From Valencia hispanica (Eukaryota; Chordata; Actinopteri; Cyprinodontiformes; Valenciidae): a stretch of 64,000 nucleotides of DNA. This document shows positions 20,707 through 32,277 of this stretch, in pieces. Location of the stretch: positions 56,734,786-56,798,785 of the forward strand of contig OY747702.1 in NCBI GenBank assembly GCA_963556495.2, written 5' to 3'. The notes below the pieces were generated by a model, which saw only the letters and a list, made by a program, of their open reading frames with translations, had not been told where the DNA came from and made no database searches. The position numbers were made by a program, and so were the translations under genes. The stretch's first letter is position 1; every line of letters starts with the position of its first letter.

Positions 20707-21572
20707 CAGCTGATGGAATTGACGAGGTAAAGGGAGTTGCTTGCGTCCTGGGAAGGTTTTTCTCCCAGCCTCTTACCTCCACTAGCTGGGTTGGGAGATG
20801 GAGACCTTGAGGCGTCTCTGTCGGGCCTGCCGTCGCATGAGAACAGAACCCGGTAAGACTGAGTCTTTTAAAATAAATATTTATAACAGAATGTGTTTGC
20901 ACTCTCAGGGGGTGAAATGTTTGCTAGCGATTTTGTGTTTATTTACTTACACGCGATTGATTGATTGATTAATTATTAACTGATTAATTAATTAATTTGT
21001 GTTAAATAACGTAACAAGTTTTCCATGCTCCTTTTCAAGTAATATAATTGATTGATTAATTAATTGGTCAATCAGCTATCTTCAGGTTTTTGTAGGCTTT
21101 TTTTCACTAAGGAAAACAGAAAGCATTGAGAGGAGATGTCTTCTTATAGGAAAGCTGAGCACTCAGGCAGACAAGGAGTCTGTAACTAGCAAAACTTCAC
21201 CTCCAAACAGTCCAATGTGTCGACAGAACAAAAGAATTAGTGGGCCCAGGGGAGAAATTTGGATAATCTAAAAGTTGGATCTTATTTTATTTATTTATTT
21301 CTCTTTTACCATTTGTTTTTTCCAGAACTGGGAAGTATTTGAGCATTAAGATCACTTGCTTGATGGCTTGGTATAAAGCAGAATGGCACACACACTGTTA
21401 TGTTTACACATTGCATTGTAGAAATGCTGATAAATTTCGGTGATAATTCGTGTTTTTCTTCAGGCTGATGAGGTGACTGTGGGGAGCCCTCAAACCCCCC
21501 CTCCATGGAAGAAGGGTTTGGCAGCCATTACAAAGGTGAAGGTCAAACTTCAGTTTTATTCCTTCCATTACA

Positions 21573-23575
21573 CTCCAAACTGTACTCTGTTTGTCAGGTA
21601 GTTGTTGATCCACGCGATTGTTGAGGGCTCCACCTGTGTCTTCAGGAGTTTCTGACGAAGCAAATCAGGCTGAATTGTGTTTAATGCAATAGAGAAATCA
21701 AAGAACATGATCCTCACAGTGCTGCCTGCTTTGTCCAGATGACAGTGGGTTGGTTGAAGCAGGTGGATGATGTCATCTTCAGCTCCAACTCCACGATGAT
21801 AAGTAAACTGCAGCGGGTCCTGATACGTTCTTGTTTGCTTACTCAGGGTGGCCAACAGGAGTCTCTCCAGGACCTTCATGATGTGGGATGTCAGGGCAAC
21901 AGGTCTATAGTGATTGATGACTGATTGGTGAGTTCTCTTTTTACTGGAACAAGGCACGATCTCTTCTACAACACTGGGACCTTCTCCTGGGTCAGGCTAT
22001 GGTTGAAGAGGTGCTGCAGAATCCCACAGAGCTGCTCTGCACAGGCCTTCAGGACTCTGGGGCTGACACCGTTTGGACCTGCAGCCTTGTTCCGGTTCAG
22101 TTTCTCCAGCTGCCTCTTCACCTGACTTTTGGAGACAGACAAGTGGGAGGGGGAGGCAAATGGGGGTAGCAGCATCTCCTGACTTGGTTGAAGTCAAACT
22201 AGTGGAATCAAAAGAGTCCATGACTGAGGTGAAGAATAAAACATCCGAGGTGTAACAGGAAAGCTGTGGGTCAGATGAGGGTGAGCTGTCTGTTTGGCTG
22301 GGGATAGGAGAGGAGGATGCTGAGCTAGTTCCTGAACTGGACCTATGAAAGAATGTGTTCAGTTCATTGGTGCTGTCCAGACTTTCATCTATCCAATCCT
22401 TCATGTGCTAAAGGCCTGTGATCTTTTTCATTCCTGACCAGACATCTCTGATATTGTTCCTCTATAGTTTGTTCTCCAGCTTCTTCCTGTATGCCTCCTT
22501 GCTGTCTTTGATCTTGACCTTAAGTTGCTTCTGTATCCCCTTCAGTAATTCTCTGTCTCCCTCCCTGAAGGCTCTTTTTTTCTTGTTTAGCAGTTCCTTC
22601 AGGTCACTGGTGATCCAGGGTTTGTTATTAGGGAAGCATCTCACTGTTCTGGTGGGGATGATGTTTGTCCACACAGAAGTTTATATAGTCAGTCACACAC
22701 TCAGTCATGGCATTGATGTCCTCTCCATGTGCTTGTCAAAGATTCATCCAGTTTGTGGTCTCAAAACAACCCTGTAGGGGTTCTTCAGCTTCCTGTGACC
22801 ATTTTCTCACAGTTTTCTTTGTCACAGGTTGCCTCTGAACAAGTGGTTTATATTCTGAGCAAAGAAAAACAAGATTGTGATCTGATTGTCCCAGATGAGG
22901 TCTTGGTTTGGACATGTATGCGTCCTTTACATTTGCATTAAACAAATCCAAGATCTTGTTTTTACTCTTGTCGAGCAGCTGACCAACTGTTACAATGTTG
23001 GAAGTGTAGTAGAGGTGCGAGGCATGATTAAAATCATCAGATGTTGCCACAAACGCATCGGGTGCTGGGTCTGTAGCTTAGCGACAATGGAACTGATGAC
23101 ATCACATGCATTGTCGGCAACGGCTGAAGGTGAAATGTAAACGACTGCCAAAATAACACTGGTGAACTATCTTGGTAGATAATATGGACCAAAACTTACT
23201 GCCAAGAGTTCAATATCTGGGCTGCAGAGAGGACACTTCACAGTAACATGTGGGGGATATGATCCTGCAGCTATGTCTCAGTGAAACACATAACACTGCA
23301 TTCCCGATACTCTGGCTCTTGCAATGTAAATCAACTGCTCCCGGTATTAAATCACCTTGTTGCCATTTTTACGCATCATAACAAGTTATCAAAAAGTGAA
23401 AAAGTAACAGCAAAAATCCTTCCGGCTTCATAGCACCAAAAACTAGAAAGTACACAGGTCCAAAAAAATGCTAACTTCCTCAAGAAAACAGAGGAAATAA
23501 CGTCCAAATAAACAAAACTCAATATTTGGCCAAAAGAGCCACTCCAACATGCAGCCACCCAGAGCAGCGCAATTC
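21573..23575 (-). mobile_element. Rex1 LINE, 5' half (endonuclease and RT fingers/palm)
   Basis: Read from right to left on the minus strand: a probable 5' leader (23,300-23,575), endonuclease pieces (SHVTVKCPLCSPDIELLAVS near 23,210-23,270, AVVYISPSAVADNACDVISS, ATSDDFNHASHL standing for the GDFNHA box, LGQSDHNLVFL), a linker (NNKPWITSDLKELLNKKKRA), NELNTFFHR, and RT fingers NHYRPVALTSHIMKVLERLL with palm FFDFSIALNTIQPDLL, the F-SSAFNTIQP site targeted by Rex1 primers. Frames are split by several indels. Homology stops at QF in LTNRVQF, continued at 20,235 beyond the LTR element. Confidence 0.83.
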
Positions 23576-23690
23576 TAGAATTATTGGACCTCAGCACAAC
23601 ATTTGACAAGGTTGATCATGATGTACTATTGGAACGACTGGTGAGTTCTCTGGTACAGTACTTGGCTGGTTTTAGTCTTACTAAAACCAT
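23576..23690 (+). mobile_element. L2 LINE, continuation after Rex1
   Basis: Reads LELLDLSTTFDKVDHDVLLE and RL, the LDLSAAFDTVDHxxLL catalytic motif expected right after TTVLVLF at 19,186. This matches the outer L2 of the nest being split by Rex1. Homology is lost after about 23,690. Confidence 0.75.
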
Positions 23691-24207
23691 AACTGCCCTT
23701 GCAAAATAAGCAGCTAGTGTCCAAAAGCTGCATTGACTACTAATCACATCAACTATAGAGCACCGTTTTGGTGAAATGATCTTGGGCTGAAGTTGGGCTC
23801 ACCAATCACAGACAAGCGCTCTCTGTTGCGTACGACAGATTGTTAAAAATTTGGGCTCTACTCTGTGCAACCTTGCTTTAGTGATGGGGAGCTCTTGTGT
23901 CGACAGATAATGGCGCTGCATGTTTCCACACCTCTGCAGACGGAGAAGCATAAGCTAGGCTTAAGATATCGAGGAAGGAAGAGGAGGAGGTTAATTAGTT
24001 AATGATTTCTTTAAGGTTTTTTTGGTTTAGTTTTTTGGAATTCAGATATATTCTCTATATTGGTGTTGAGTGGGGATGACACTTGTAGTGGGTTTGGTAC
24101 TGATTGATCCTTTAATTGTCAGAATCTTTTCAGGAAAAAAGTTGGCAAATTAATTGCAAGTCCTGGTGGAGTGTAGTTCAGTGGCTATTCTCACAGGAGT
24201 ATTAGTT
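23691..24207. other. No feature seen
   Basis: Nothing recognised; a GA-rich patch at 23,965-23,990. Confidence 0.4.
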
Positions 24208-24957
24208 AGGTTACATTTACAATGCAGGCAAAAGAGCATCAAATCCGAATTGCTGCCCATATGATTTTTTATGACAGTCTGAACAGCTGAAATCAGTTTT
24301 TTTTCAAATCCGACCCAGATCACTTTCATATGTGGTACTGAATCCGATACATATCTGATGTTTTTGAAAGCGACTCCCGTCTGTATGTCACATTAAATCA
24401 ATCTTGGATGTCACTGAAACGAGACAGACATACTAATCCGCGCAGGAGGGGGTACGGACAGATGTATTCAAAGGCATGTCTTGACATCCTGAAACCGTGA
24501 ATGAACTCTGTCAGTGAAGCCCTTCACAACACAACACCACAGACTGTGGTTCCGGCGCTGGATCCACATAAAACCTCTGTAACCCCCTAACCTCTGTACG
24601 GAGGTAGCAGCCAGAGCTCTACAAAAAGCCATTGTTAAAATGTGGGTTCTCTTTTCTCTCAATGTTCTTCTTTCTCTAATTAATTTGTCAAATTTTTGTT
24701 GATTCCAACTGTGCATTAATTGCTATTTTGCTGCACAAACACGAGCATCTGTTGCCGCCATTTTTACTTCCATAAACAGAGAGCATTAAGTGTGACGCCT
24801 TGTCTTCTTCTGCTAATGCAAGCCATTTTAGGGCCGTTCACATTGGAACGTGTTTGGTGTCGCATTTTAATTATAGTGTAAATAACCGCACCAAAAATCA
24901 GATTTAATCCAAAAATCGGAATTGAGCATTAAGACTGGCAGTGTGAATGTAGCTTTA
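24208..24957 (-). mobile_element. DNA transposon with ~40-bp inverted repeats (Harbinger-like)
   Basis: The left end (AGGTTACATTTACAATGCAG, then AAAGAGCATCAAATCCGA) and the reverse complement of the right end (AAGCTACATTCACACTGCCA, then TTAATGCTCAATTCCGAT) are matched terminal repeats. Inside on the minus strand, 24,468-24,716 reads GGYRGFMWIQRRNHSLWCCV and FTDRVHSRFQDVKTCL, reminiscent of the N-terminal part of fish Harbinger nucleases. The rest of a transposase is missing. Superfamily is tentative; no clear target duplication. Confidence 0.58.
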
Positions 24958-25555
24958 GTCTCTCAGCTGTTGCAAGTAAAGTCAGCGCATTGCTAATGTT
25001 TCTGTTAATGATTTCAGAGAAGATGATTCCCTTGCATCTTTTAAAGTTAACTGATATCTGTTCAGTCTCTCATTGTAGATCTCACAGTGAACCTGGAGTC
25101 AAGTTTTCCACTATCTTCTCTCGGCTCTTGGACTCTCCTTTTTTTCACTACGTACCAGTGGATCGCTTGTTTATGGAGACTATTTTCACTTTAGTTGGAG
25201 CCATGCTGTCAATGATGTCTGAAATTTTTTTGAAAAATTTATCTACCAGCTTGTTTACGAAGTATGAGTTGGAGGATGAAGGGGATGGGGTGAGGTGGGA
25301 GAATAAATTTGGTTAAAGGATTCATTTGAACTGTCCCCAAGAAAATGCTTTTTGATAGTGGTCTCACTGTGGCTAGATAGTTTAGCAGAGATGGTCATAT
25401 GATGCAATATCAATTACCTGTCAGGTAGGGTGTAGTGGTAGGACCAAAGGTCAGGCAAGACAGTGGAATAGAGTGCATGTTTAATGAGTAATTAAAGAAC
25501 TTACAAACATCAGCAATATGATAGTGGAAATCAGGAGCAAACCAACCATACTAAT
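24958..25555. other. No feature seen
   Basis: A 108-codon plus-strand frame (24,990-25,316) has no recognisable domain and no flanking splice support. I treat it as chance. Confidence 0.35.
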
Positions 25556-26480
25556 GACAGGGGGAGTCCTGCGGGGGGTACTCCGGGAGTGCGGGATACC
25601 GAGCCCCTTGATAGGGTTTGTTAGGTCCTTGTACGATTGGTGTCAGAGCTTGGTTCGCATTGCCAGCAGTGAGTTGGGCTAGTTTCTGGTGAGAGTTGAA
25701 CTCCGGTAAGGTTGCTCTTTGTCACCGATTCTGTTCATAACTTTTAAGGATAGGATTCCTCGGCGCAGCCAAAGTGTTGAGGGGATCTGTTTTGTTGGCC
25801 CAAAGTCAGGACGTGATCTACAGCTTGAACACGGTAGAGTGCCTTCTCCAGGTCAGGGATGAGGTCCTACCACAAGTGGAGGAGTTTAAGTATCTTGGGG
25901 TATTGTTCAAGAATGAGGGAAAAAGAATGGGAGATTGATAGGCCGATTGGTGTGGCATCAGCAGTGATGCAGGTGCTGTAGCAGTCTGTTGTGGTAAAGA
26001 GGGAACTGAGCCGAAAGGCGAAGCTCTTGATTTAGCGGTTGATCTACGTTCCTACCCTCATCTATGGTCTTGAGCTTTGATTAGTGACCAAAAGAATGAG
26101 ATCACGGATACAAGAAGTTAAAATGAGAGAGTGAGAAGCTTGGTCATCCAGGAGGGGCTCAGAGTAGAGCTGTTGCTCCTCCACATCAAGAGGAGTCAGT
26201 TGAGGAGGCTCTGGCATTTGGTTAGGATGCCTCCTGGACGCCCCCCTGGTGAGCAGTTCCCAGCAGGTCCCACTGGGAGGAGACCCAGTGGAAGAACCAG
26301 GACACTCTGGAGGGACTATGTTTCTTGGCTGGCCTGGGAATGCCTTGGGATTCCCCCTGAGGAGCTGGTCCAAGCGCCTGGAGAGAGGAAAGTCTGGGTC
26401 TCTCTGCTTAAGCTGCTGCCACAGCGACCTGACGGGGATAAGTGGAACAAACTGGATGGATGAATGAATGGATAGATTAT
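25556..26480 (+). mobile_element. Rex3/RTE LINE, 3' half
   Basis: Frames in pieces: GVLRECGIPSPLIGFVRSLY and DWCQSLVRIASSELG (RT thumb side), GCSLSPILFI, VEEFKYLGVLF-like at 25,880, then LVIQEGLRVELLLLHIKRSQ, LRRLWHLVRMPPGRPPGE, PTGRRPSGRTRTLWRDYVSW and LAWECLGIPPEEL. It ends in a (GGAT/GAAT)n tail at 26,453-26,478, typical of this family. The F-A-D-D catalytic region appears deleted between FVGPKSG and the VEEFKYLG block. Confidence 0.82.
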
Positions 26481-28465
26481 TGCTCTTTGCTCATGTTTTT
26501 CTCATTCATCCTTAGCATGTTCCATGGTTCGTTTCCATTAGTTTTGCTTCCTGTTTCAGAAGGTTTGTGTTTGTTTATCATCTGACTCAACCTCTACATT
26601 TCGGTTATCATTTGCTGAGTTCTTGTCTTAGTTTTGTTTTATCTTGCTCTCTTAATGCCTGGCTGGTTTTCTATTAAATGTTTTGTTCCGGGACCTTTTT
26701 AAACTTCAGCAGTTTTTGTTTTGTTTTCAGCAAAGCAGTTCATCCAAGCCCCCACCAGAGAAGAACCACTAACTGAACATCTCAGACAGCAGAAACCCAA
26801 GGAGGAAATTGAGGAAACATCATGGAAGGATAATCCTGTGCAAGGCACATGATTCATCTGCCAGATGAAGGACAGTACAGAGGGAATGATCATCAAAGCA
26901 CACAAACAGCTGCTGAGCAAGAGAACATCAGAAGCTGGAGTTTAGCGGACCAGACTGGACCCCAGCTGCAGGCTGCCCAAACATTCCCCTGAGACTGCCA
27001 AGTACATAATGGCAGGGTGCAACATGAAGGCAGGCATAAGACACACAGACCTGTCCCCCCTATATTGACTTTGAAATAATAAAAAAAACTATTCGGGCTG
27101 TATGAGCGTTAGCTTCATTCTAATGCCAAAACGAGCATACACGGACATGTTTTCGGAAATATTTTTTTTACTGAATGGAGATGGAGATGTAGAAGTGTGT
27201 GTAGTGTGTCAACAGTCTTGAGGTGGCGCAGTGTGCCACCATACAGGGTACCCTGTTGGTGAGTGGTGTGCATGAGAGTCAGCTGCTGCACAGGATGGTT
27301 AGCTGTTGAGATAAAATCATTTGAATGCCCCAGTTACACTTCAGCAGCTCTGCTACACTTCAGGAGAAAATGAGAAAAAAGCGTGGCACACCGCAGTAAC
27401 CTGAAAGAGGAAGCCACTGACATTGACACTCTTTAGGTTTGTTCAATATTATTTGAAATAGACTATTAGAAAGTATTCCTTATGGGGGAGAAATGTGTTT
27501 AAAATAGTTGACTGAAGATTCATTGACCTTGTTTCTTTATCTCCAGATAAAATTTAAAAGCTAGAAAATAGGTCCAAAATAATAATGCAGATACGAACCC
27601 TTTTCTTCAATCTTGCTGTATCTATATTTAATCAAATGGCTTGACTTGTTGTGACTAACTTCCTCTCAGCAGTGGGGGATTTTTCCCGTTACCTCCCATC
27701 TTGTTTGATACAGACCTGTGCTTTCCAGTCCAGCAGAACTCTGGGTAATGAAGGTAGTGTCAGCTGTGAATACATTCATAGATCATCTAGAGATTTTATT
27801 AATGCATTTAGACTTGCTGCTTGAACCGACCCTTCATACCTGCCCCTTCAGGAGGGAATGATTAATGGTGTGTCCCCCACACTGCATCAGTTAGCAGGTG
27901 ATATCAGGTATTTGTCTTTACAAGATCGTATCGACTTCAGGGAGATCATGCAGAAAATGAAGTGTCATGGCTGCAGAAGCACACGGAACGAAAGGTGGTG
28001 ATACCTTTGTTCTGCAGGAGAACAGAAACGAGCCTCAGCATGGAGAAAGATACAACAGAGAGACTTTGTAAATGGTTCTGTACAGATCCTCTTTGTCCCT
28101 TTCTAGAGAGGGGAAACCTTGCTCTGCCCCTAAAAAGTGAAGCTCTCAGCAAGGAAAGTCTTCAGCAAGGATATTATAACACAGAGTTACTGTTTTGTTT
28201 GGATAGACCACATAATGGTATCATTATATCTGTCTTTGCATTCAGATGGAAAATCTACCACTGAACACTGACAGCAGGCTCTGTCTTGGTATTCAATAAA
28301 TGGCTACTTGCAGTGAGAATAGCATCCAAGTCCAAACAAGTAATACACCAAGATGTCTAAAGAGGCTTTTATCTTGCTGCTTTATGTTGCTGACTTCAAA
28401 AGGCATTACAACAACATAGGAAACATAGACAAGTGTGGATGAAAGGAGCAAGTTCCCATTGACTC
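26481..28465. other. No gene or transposon recognised
   Basis: About 2 kb. The part 26,490-26,720 is T-rich. A 100-codon frame at 27,962-28,264 (plus) and a mirrored minus frame have no recognisable features. Nothing further supported. Confidence 0.4.
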
Positions 28466-28700
28466 TATTGATGAGGGAGTGCTGTGGTTGGATTCTGCAT
28501 AAACGGGGCACAACCTCAAGTCAATGACTCGACGCGATCTGCTGGGACTCCTTAAATAGAAAACTGACTAATTAACTAATTAAACTGATTGGAAATGTTT
28601 ATATGATTGTATTGAAATGACTTTTCTTGTGAAATGTCTTCAGATGACATCTGTTATGAATCGGTGCGATATAAATAAACTGAATTGAATTGAATTAAAC
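28466..28700 (+). mobile_element. L2-A LINE 3' tail
   Basis: Matches 58,300-58,490 of the large L2: GCTGTGGTTGGATTCTGCAT, TCAATGACTCGACGCGATCT, GCTGGGACTCCTTAAATAGA, AGATGACATCTGTTATGAAT and ATATAAATAAACTGAATTGA, with a short (GAATT)n tail. Severely 5'-truncated, non-coding. Confidence 0.82.
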
Positions 28701-28724
28701 AATTTAATTGACTCCCATATTAAA

Positions 28725-30120
28725 AATGCCAAATTCACAGCAAAAATAAACATGTTCACAGTCTGGTTAAAAATATATTTTAGGTTTAATAGGTCATGAC
28801 AACTCTGAGGGGGTGAATTTTTTTTAAACTCATCCATTTAGATGAAAATTAAGCATGAAATTATGAACAAGGGGCGTGTCCTTTTGATTGACAGGTTTCA
28901 GATGAGCTGGTTGCTAGCGGCTCGCCCCTCCCTGCTCGCTCCAGGGAGGGCCACAGCCTGGACCTCACATTAACAGTCCAGGCTGTTTTGTTTCTCTGAT
29001 CTTGACCATCAGTTGCGTCCGCAATGTTTATTCGTTAATCGTGTACTTACTACAGCCTGTCCATGAAGTCTCTGCTCTATTTTTTCGTCAGTAAAATTAT
29101 ATTTCTGCATTTAAGATAACGCTGCATGGTCAAAAATGGGCTAAATGATCACATTTCTTCTTTATTTTACATATTGATTATTAAAACTTGTTTGAATTTA
29201 AATTCACATAGTTTTAGTGAAAGTTATGAACCAACAAGGCTTCATTATTTTATTTGACAAAATTATTGCGTGTCAATCATCCTCCACCACCTTCACAGCC
29301 CCACTCTCAGCTCCACCTCTTTGCCCATTTTTTGTATTTTTGCAGGAGTGACGAGACGCGTGGCGCAGCCAAGATAGCGGTAGTGGGGACCGCCCAGTGG
29401 GCTTCAATTCAGCTCTTCCGAAACCTGCGGGTGACATCAAGGAGGATCCGTCCATCTATATAAACAGTCTATGGCTGTAACATGAACAATTGAGACAATG
29501 TTTCAGGTGTGAATAATTTTCACATGTGCCATGGGAACAAAGGCTTCACCTGTTCTAAGTATATCCTGCAATAACAGGTGAAACCTTGGGAGGTTCTTCC
29601 ACATGGGAAAAGCTTCCAAATACGTTTCACATGTGACAATTAGATTTTGTCACATGTGAAACAGGAAGGAAAATATTCCATAAAGATCTTTTTCCCCCAC
29701 ACATGCTTCAAATGCCAAATATATTTCGTTTGGTACATGTGAACAAGCGAGAATGTTTCATGTGTGAATGTTTTTCACATTTCAACTGGGAAAACATCTT
29801 AAACTATTCTATATTAAATTCTGAGTTAACATGTGAGAACATCTGGGACATTCTTTAATCTAGAAAAAAGCTTACACATGTATCGCATGTTAAAATTATG
29901 CTGTTTGTTCCATGTGAACAAGAGGGAAAATGTTCTATATGTGGTTTTCACATGTGACATTGGAACACATGTTACATCTGAAACACATGGGAATGTTGTA
30001 CCATGTGTTTTACATATTGCACATTTTGGTTTTTGTTGTCATCCTTTGTGACACATGTGACTCCACTTTTCTTATGTGATCACATGTCCATGCGTGTATT
30101 CTGGTGGATTCCACGTGTTA
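28725..30120 (+). repeat. Repeat R1, copy 1, with CACATGTG-rich right end
   Basis: Collinear with the reverse complement of 40,455-41,755: TTTTAGGTTTAATAGGTC, GGGGCGTGTCCTTTTGATTG, CATCAGTTGCGTCCGCAATG, AAAATTATATTTCTGC, GTGAAAGTTATGAACCAACA, GGGCTTCAATTCAGCTCTTC, CAGTCTATGGCTGTAACATG. From 29,510 to 30,120 it is dense in CACATGTG/ACATGTGA palindromes; copy 2 shares this only to about 29,735. No coding frame. Class not established; a MITE or other non-autonomous DNA element is likely. Confidence 0.72.
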
Positions 30121-30925
30121 TTTTTTCACTGTGAGGAACCAGCAGCTCCACTGTGAAGCTCTGGGATCAGTCAACAGTGGCATTTTATTTTAAAGCAAAA
30201 ATCGTCTTGTTTCAGAAAGAGAAACAGGAACATTTAACATAGAAGATTAAGCTCTTATCAGCTTTGCTAAAGAAGTGTGCGTCAATAATATTGAATCAGA
30301 GTTTTTAAATATCCTCCATCAGATATTCTGAGCATTTTTTAGTTTTTTTCACGTTTCGACCTTACCTGTCAAAGGGTTGTGCTGTTTCCCTTTTGTATGT
30401 TAAAATGACAGAAATCAGAGTCAGTATCTTCCCCCAGAAGTCATCCAGCTATTTTGGAGCAATGTGGAAAAAAGCGATTGCATCAACCCGGCTGATAAAG
30501 CAAGTTAAGCCTGTGGCTGATTTTCTGACACACCAGAGCTGAGGCTATGAGGGAGATCAACACCTAACAACCAGTGCAAGAAGAGGTAAAAAAAAGGAGG
30601 CAGCCCTCTTATTGAGGCAATTCACATCAGGCCGACAGAAGGTGGGATGACTGCTTTGGAAAGATAATTGTACCTGGAGAAAATCCAGCCACAGAAACGT
30701 TCAGAGTTTTATCTGCAAACCACCTTCCTCTTTTAGCGATAGGGTGGGATATGAAAACTGGCAAGGAGTCAGTGGGGAGTTGGTCACTGCACACACGATA
30801 ACCCGCCTCACTCTTTTTTTCCCCTTAATTTTTTTTTATGCTCCCCACTCTGTTGTGAACCTGATGAGGTAAACATATGGGTCTCCTGGCTTTGGAAATC
30901 AATTGAAGTCTGGATTTGTCTCCAC
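30121..30925. other. No feature seen
   Basis: AT-rich with an A-run at 30,587-30,595 and T-runs around 30,815-30,838. Nothing supported. Confidence 0.4.
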
Positions 30926-31190
30926 AGGCCCCTGATGGACCATGCGGTGCGGAATCATGAAAGGCCCTGGGGGAGTACTCCGGCTGTCCTCAATCCCTCC
31001 CAACACTGAGAGAAGATCTGGTGATAAAACGTGGCACAGCAGAACTCTTCACCAACTCCAATGAAAAGATGCAACTGCAGCTTCTCTTCCACTCGTGTCT
31101 TGGGTGGAGGCCAGATCCGCCCAGTTTTTGGAGGAGCAATGTTCCTGTGCGAGTCAGTGAAGTAGGTGGTGAGGACAGCCATACCCACCA
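30926..31190 (-). other. GC-richer block with a 78-codon minus-strand frame
   Basis: The minus strand is open at 30,955-31,191 (MVGMAVLTTYFTDSHRNIAP, then KTGRIWPPPKTRVEEKLQLH). Compositionally it stands out from the AT-rich flanks and ends just where the L2-C copy begins. TTGTCTCCACAG at 30,917-30,928 would also suit a plus-strand splice acceptor. I cannot identify a family; repeat or exon are both possible. Confidence 0.25.
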
Positions 31191-31194
31191 TTAC

Positions 31195-32277
31195 TGTCTA
31201 ACTACTGTCTTTATTTATAGAGCGCTTTCAATCAAAGCGCTGAACATCAGTGACATAAAATTTAAAGCAATTTAAGACAATATAAAACAAAGATCAAATA
31301 GCAATCAAGACATTAACAATAAAAAACAGTAAAATGAACAATTTAAGATACATAGGATAACGTGAACAAGTTAGTCTTCAGCTTGACTTTAATCACCCCA
31401 ATAGATCTTGCCTGCCTAATGTCGTAAGGTAATTTATTCCAGAGAAATGGAGCATGGAAAGAAAACGCACGTTCCTCAATTTCTTTTCATTTAGCTTTTG
31501 GGACTGCTAGTAGTCCAGAACCTTGAGACCTAAGAAAACGGGGTGGATCATATAGATTTAAAAGTTCAGAGAGATAGGCTGGAGCTAGGCCATGTAGAGC
31601 CTTATAAGTAAGTAGTAGAAGTTTAAAATCTGCTCGAAGATGACAGGGGAGCCAGTGTAGAGCCTTCAGCACTGGTGTGATATGGTCATACTTTACAGTG
31701 CCCATCAGAATACGAGCAGCTGCGTTCTGAACCATCTGGAGCCCTCTAAAGCTTTTCCTAGGTAGCCCAAGAACAAAGCATTGCAATAATCAATGCGTGA
31801 GGACACACAAGCATGAATTAAAATCTCAGCATTTTCGGTAAATAATATCCGTCTGATTTTGGATATATTTCTCAGATGGTAGAAAGCTGTTTTTATTATT
31901 TCTTTCAAATGAGGCTCGAAGGAGAGCACTGGGTCAAACCAGACACCCACGTTTTCAACCTTATCCCTGCAGGTGAGGAGACAGTCGTCAAGTTTCAGGG
32001 ATAAGTCGCGAGACAATTGCAGGAATTTCTGTGATTCAATAACCATCAACTCAGTCTTGTTGGAATTTAGTAGTAGGGAATTGTTTGACAGCCAACCCCT
32101 GACTGCAGATAGAACTGTCGCAATTTTGGTCATGTCTAGAAGAAAATAAATCAAATGCAGCCGTCTAGTGTTCTTCATCTTAATGACATTTGTAAGCCCT
32201 GCAGATAAAACATCTAGTTTATCTTTTTTTTTTTTTTTTGACAAACTGACATTGTGGTGTAATCTGAGTCTGACCAT
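31195..32277 (-). mobile_element. L2-C LINE, 5'-truncated (RT C-terminus and 3' end)
   Basis: The minus strand encodes WLSNNSLLLNSNKTELMVI, DPVLSFEPHLKEIIKTAFYH, LRNISKIRRILF, SRIDYCNALFLGYLGKALEG, then in another frame LQMVQNAAARILMGTVKYDH, ITPVLKALHWLPCHLRADFK and YKALHGLAPAYLSELLNLY. These are the thumb and C-terminal motifs of L2-clade reverse transcriptases. One frameshift at about 31,745. The 3' end at 31,195-31,260 carries TTTATTTATAGAGCGCTTTC. It begins with a poly-T run at 32,224-32,240. A third L2 type, distinct from A and B. Confidence 0.82.

Larger units (their letters stand above)
20236..21572 (+). mobile_element. LTR retroelement remnant inserted in Rex1
   Basis: The insert begins TGTTGTGGGAATATTCC and ends CCTTCCATTACA, so it has TGT...ACA termini. 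It contains one full-length LTR (20,236-20,686), a primer-binding site, a leader with a splice-donor-like CGGTAAGA (GT at 20,853), then about 700 bp of non-coding DNA rich in (GATT)n/(ATTA)n and a right end that keeps only the last dozen bases of the LTR. No gag, pol or env frame is visible, so it is an internally and 3'-deleted relic or a non-autonomous form. Flanks are CTCAC and CTCCA, an imperfect 4-5 bp duplication. It could derive from an endogenous retrovirus or a retrotransposon. Confidence 0.7.

Noticed and set aside
24990..25316. 108-codon frame as a gene
   Set aside because: No recognisable motif and no splice or repeat context; length is compatible with chance.
26131..26463. 110-codon proline/arginine-rich frame as a host gene
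   Set aside because: Matches the conserved 3' end of Rex3/RTE proteins, followed by the family's GATG-type tail.
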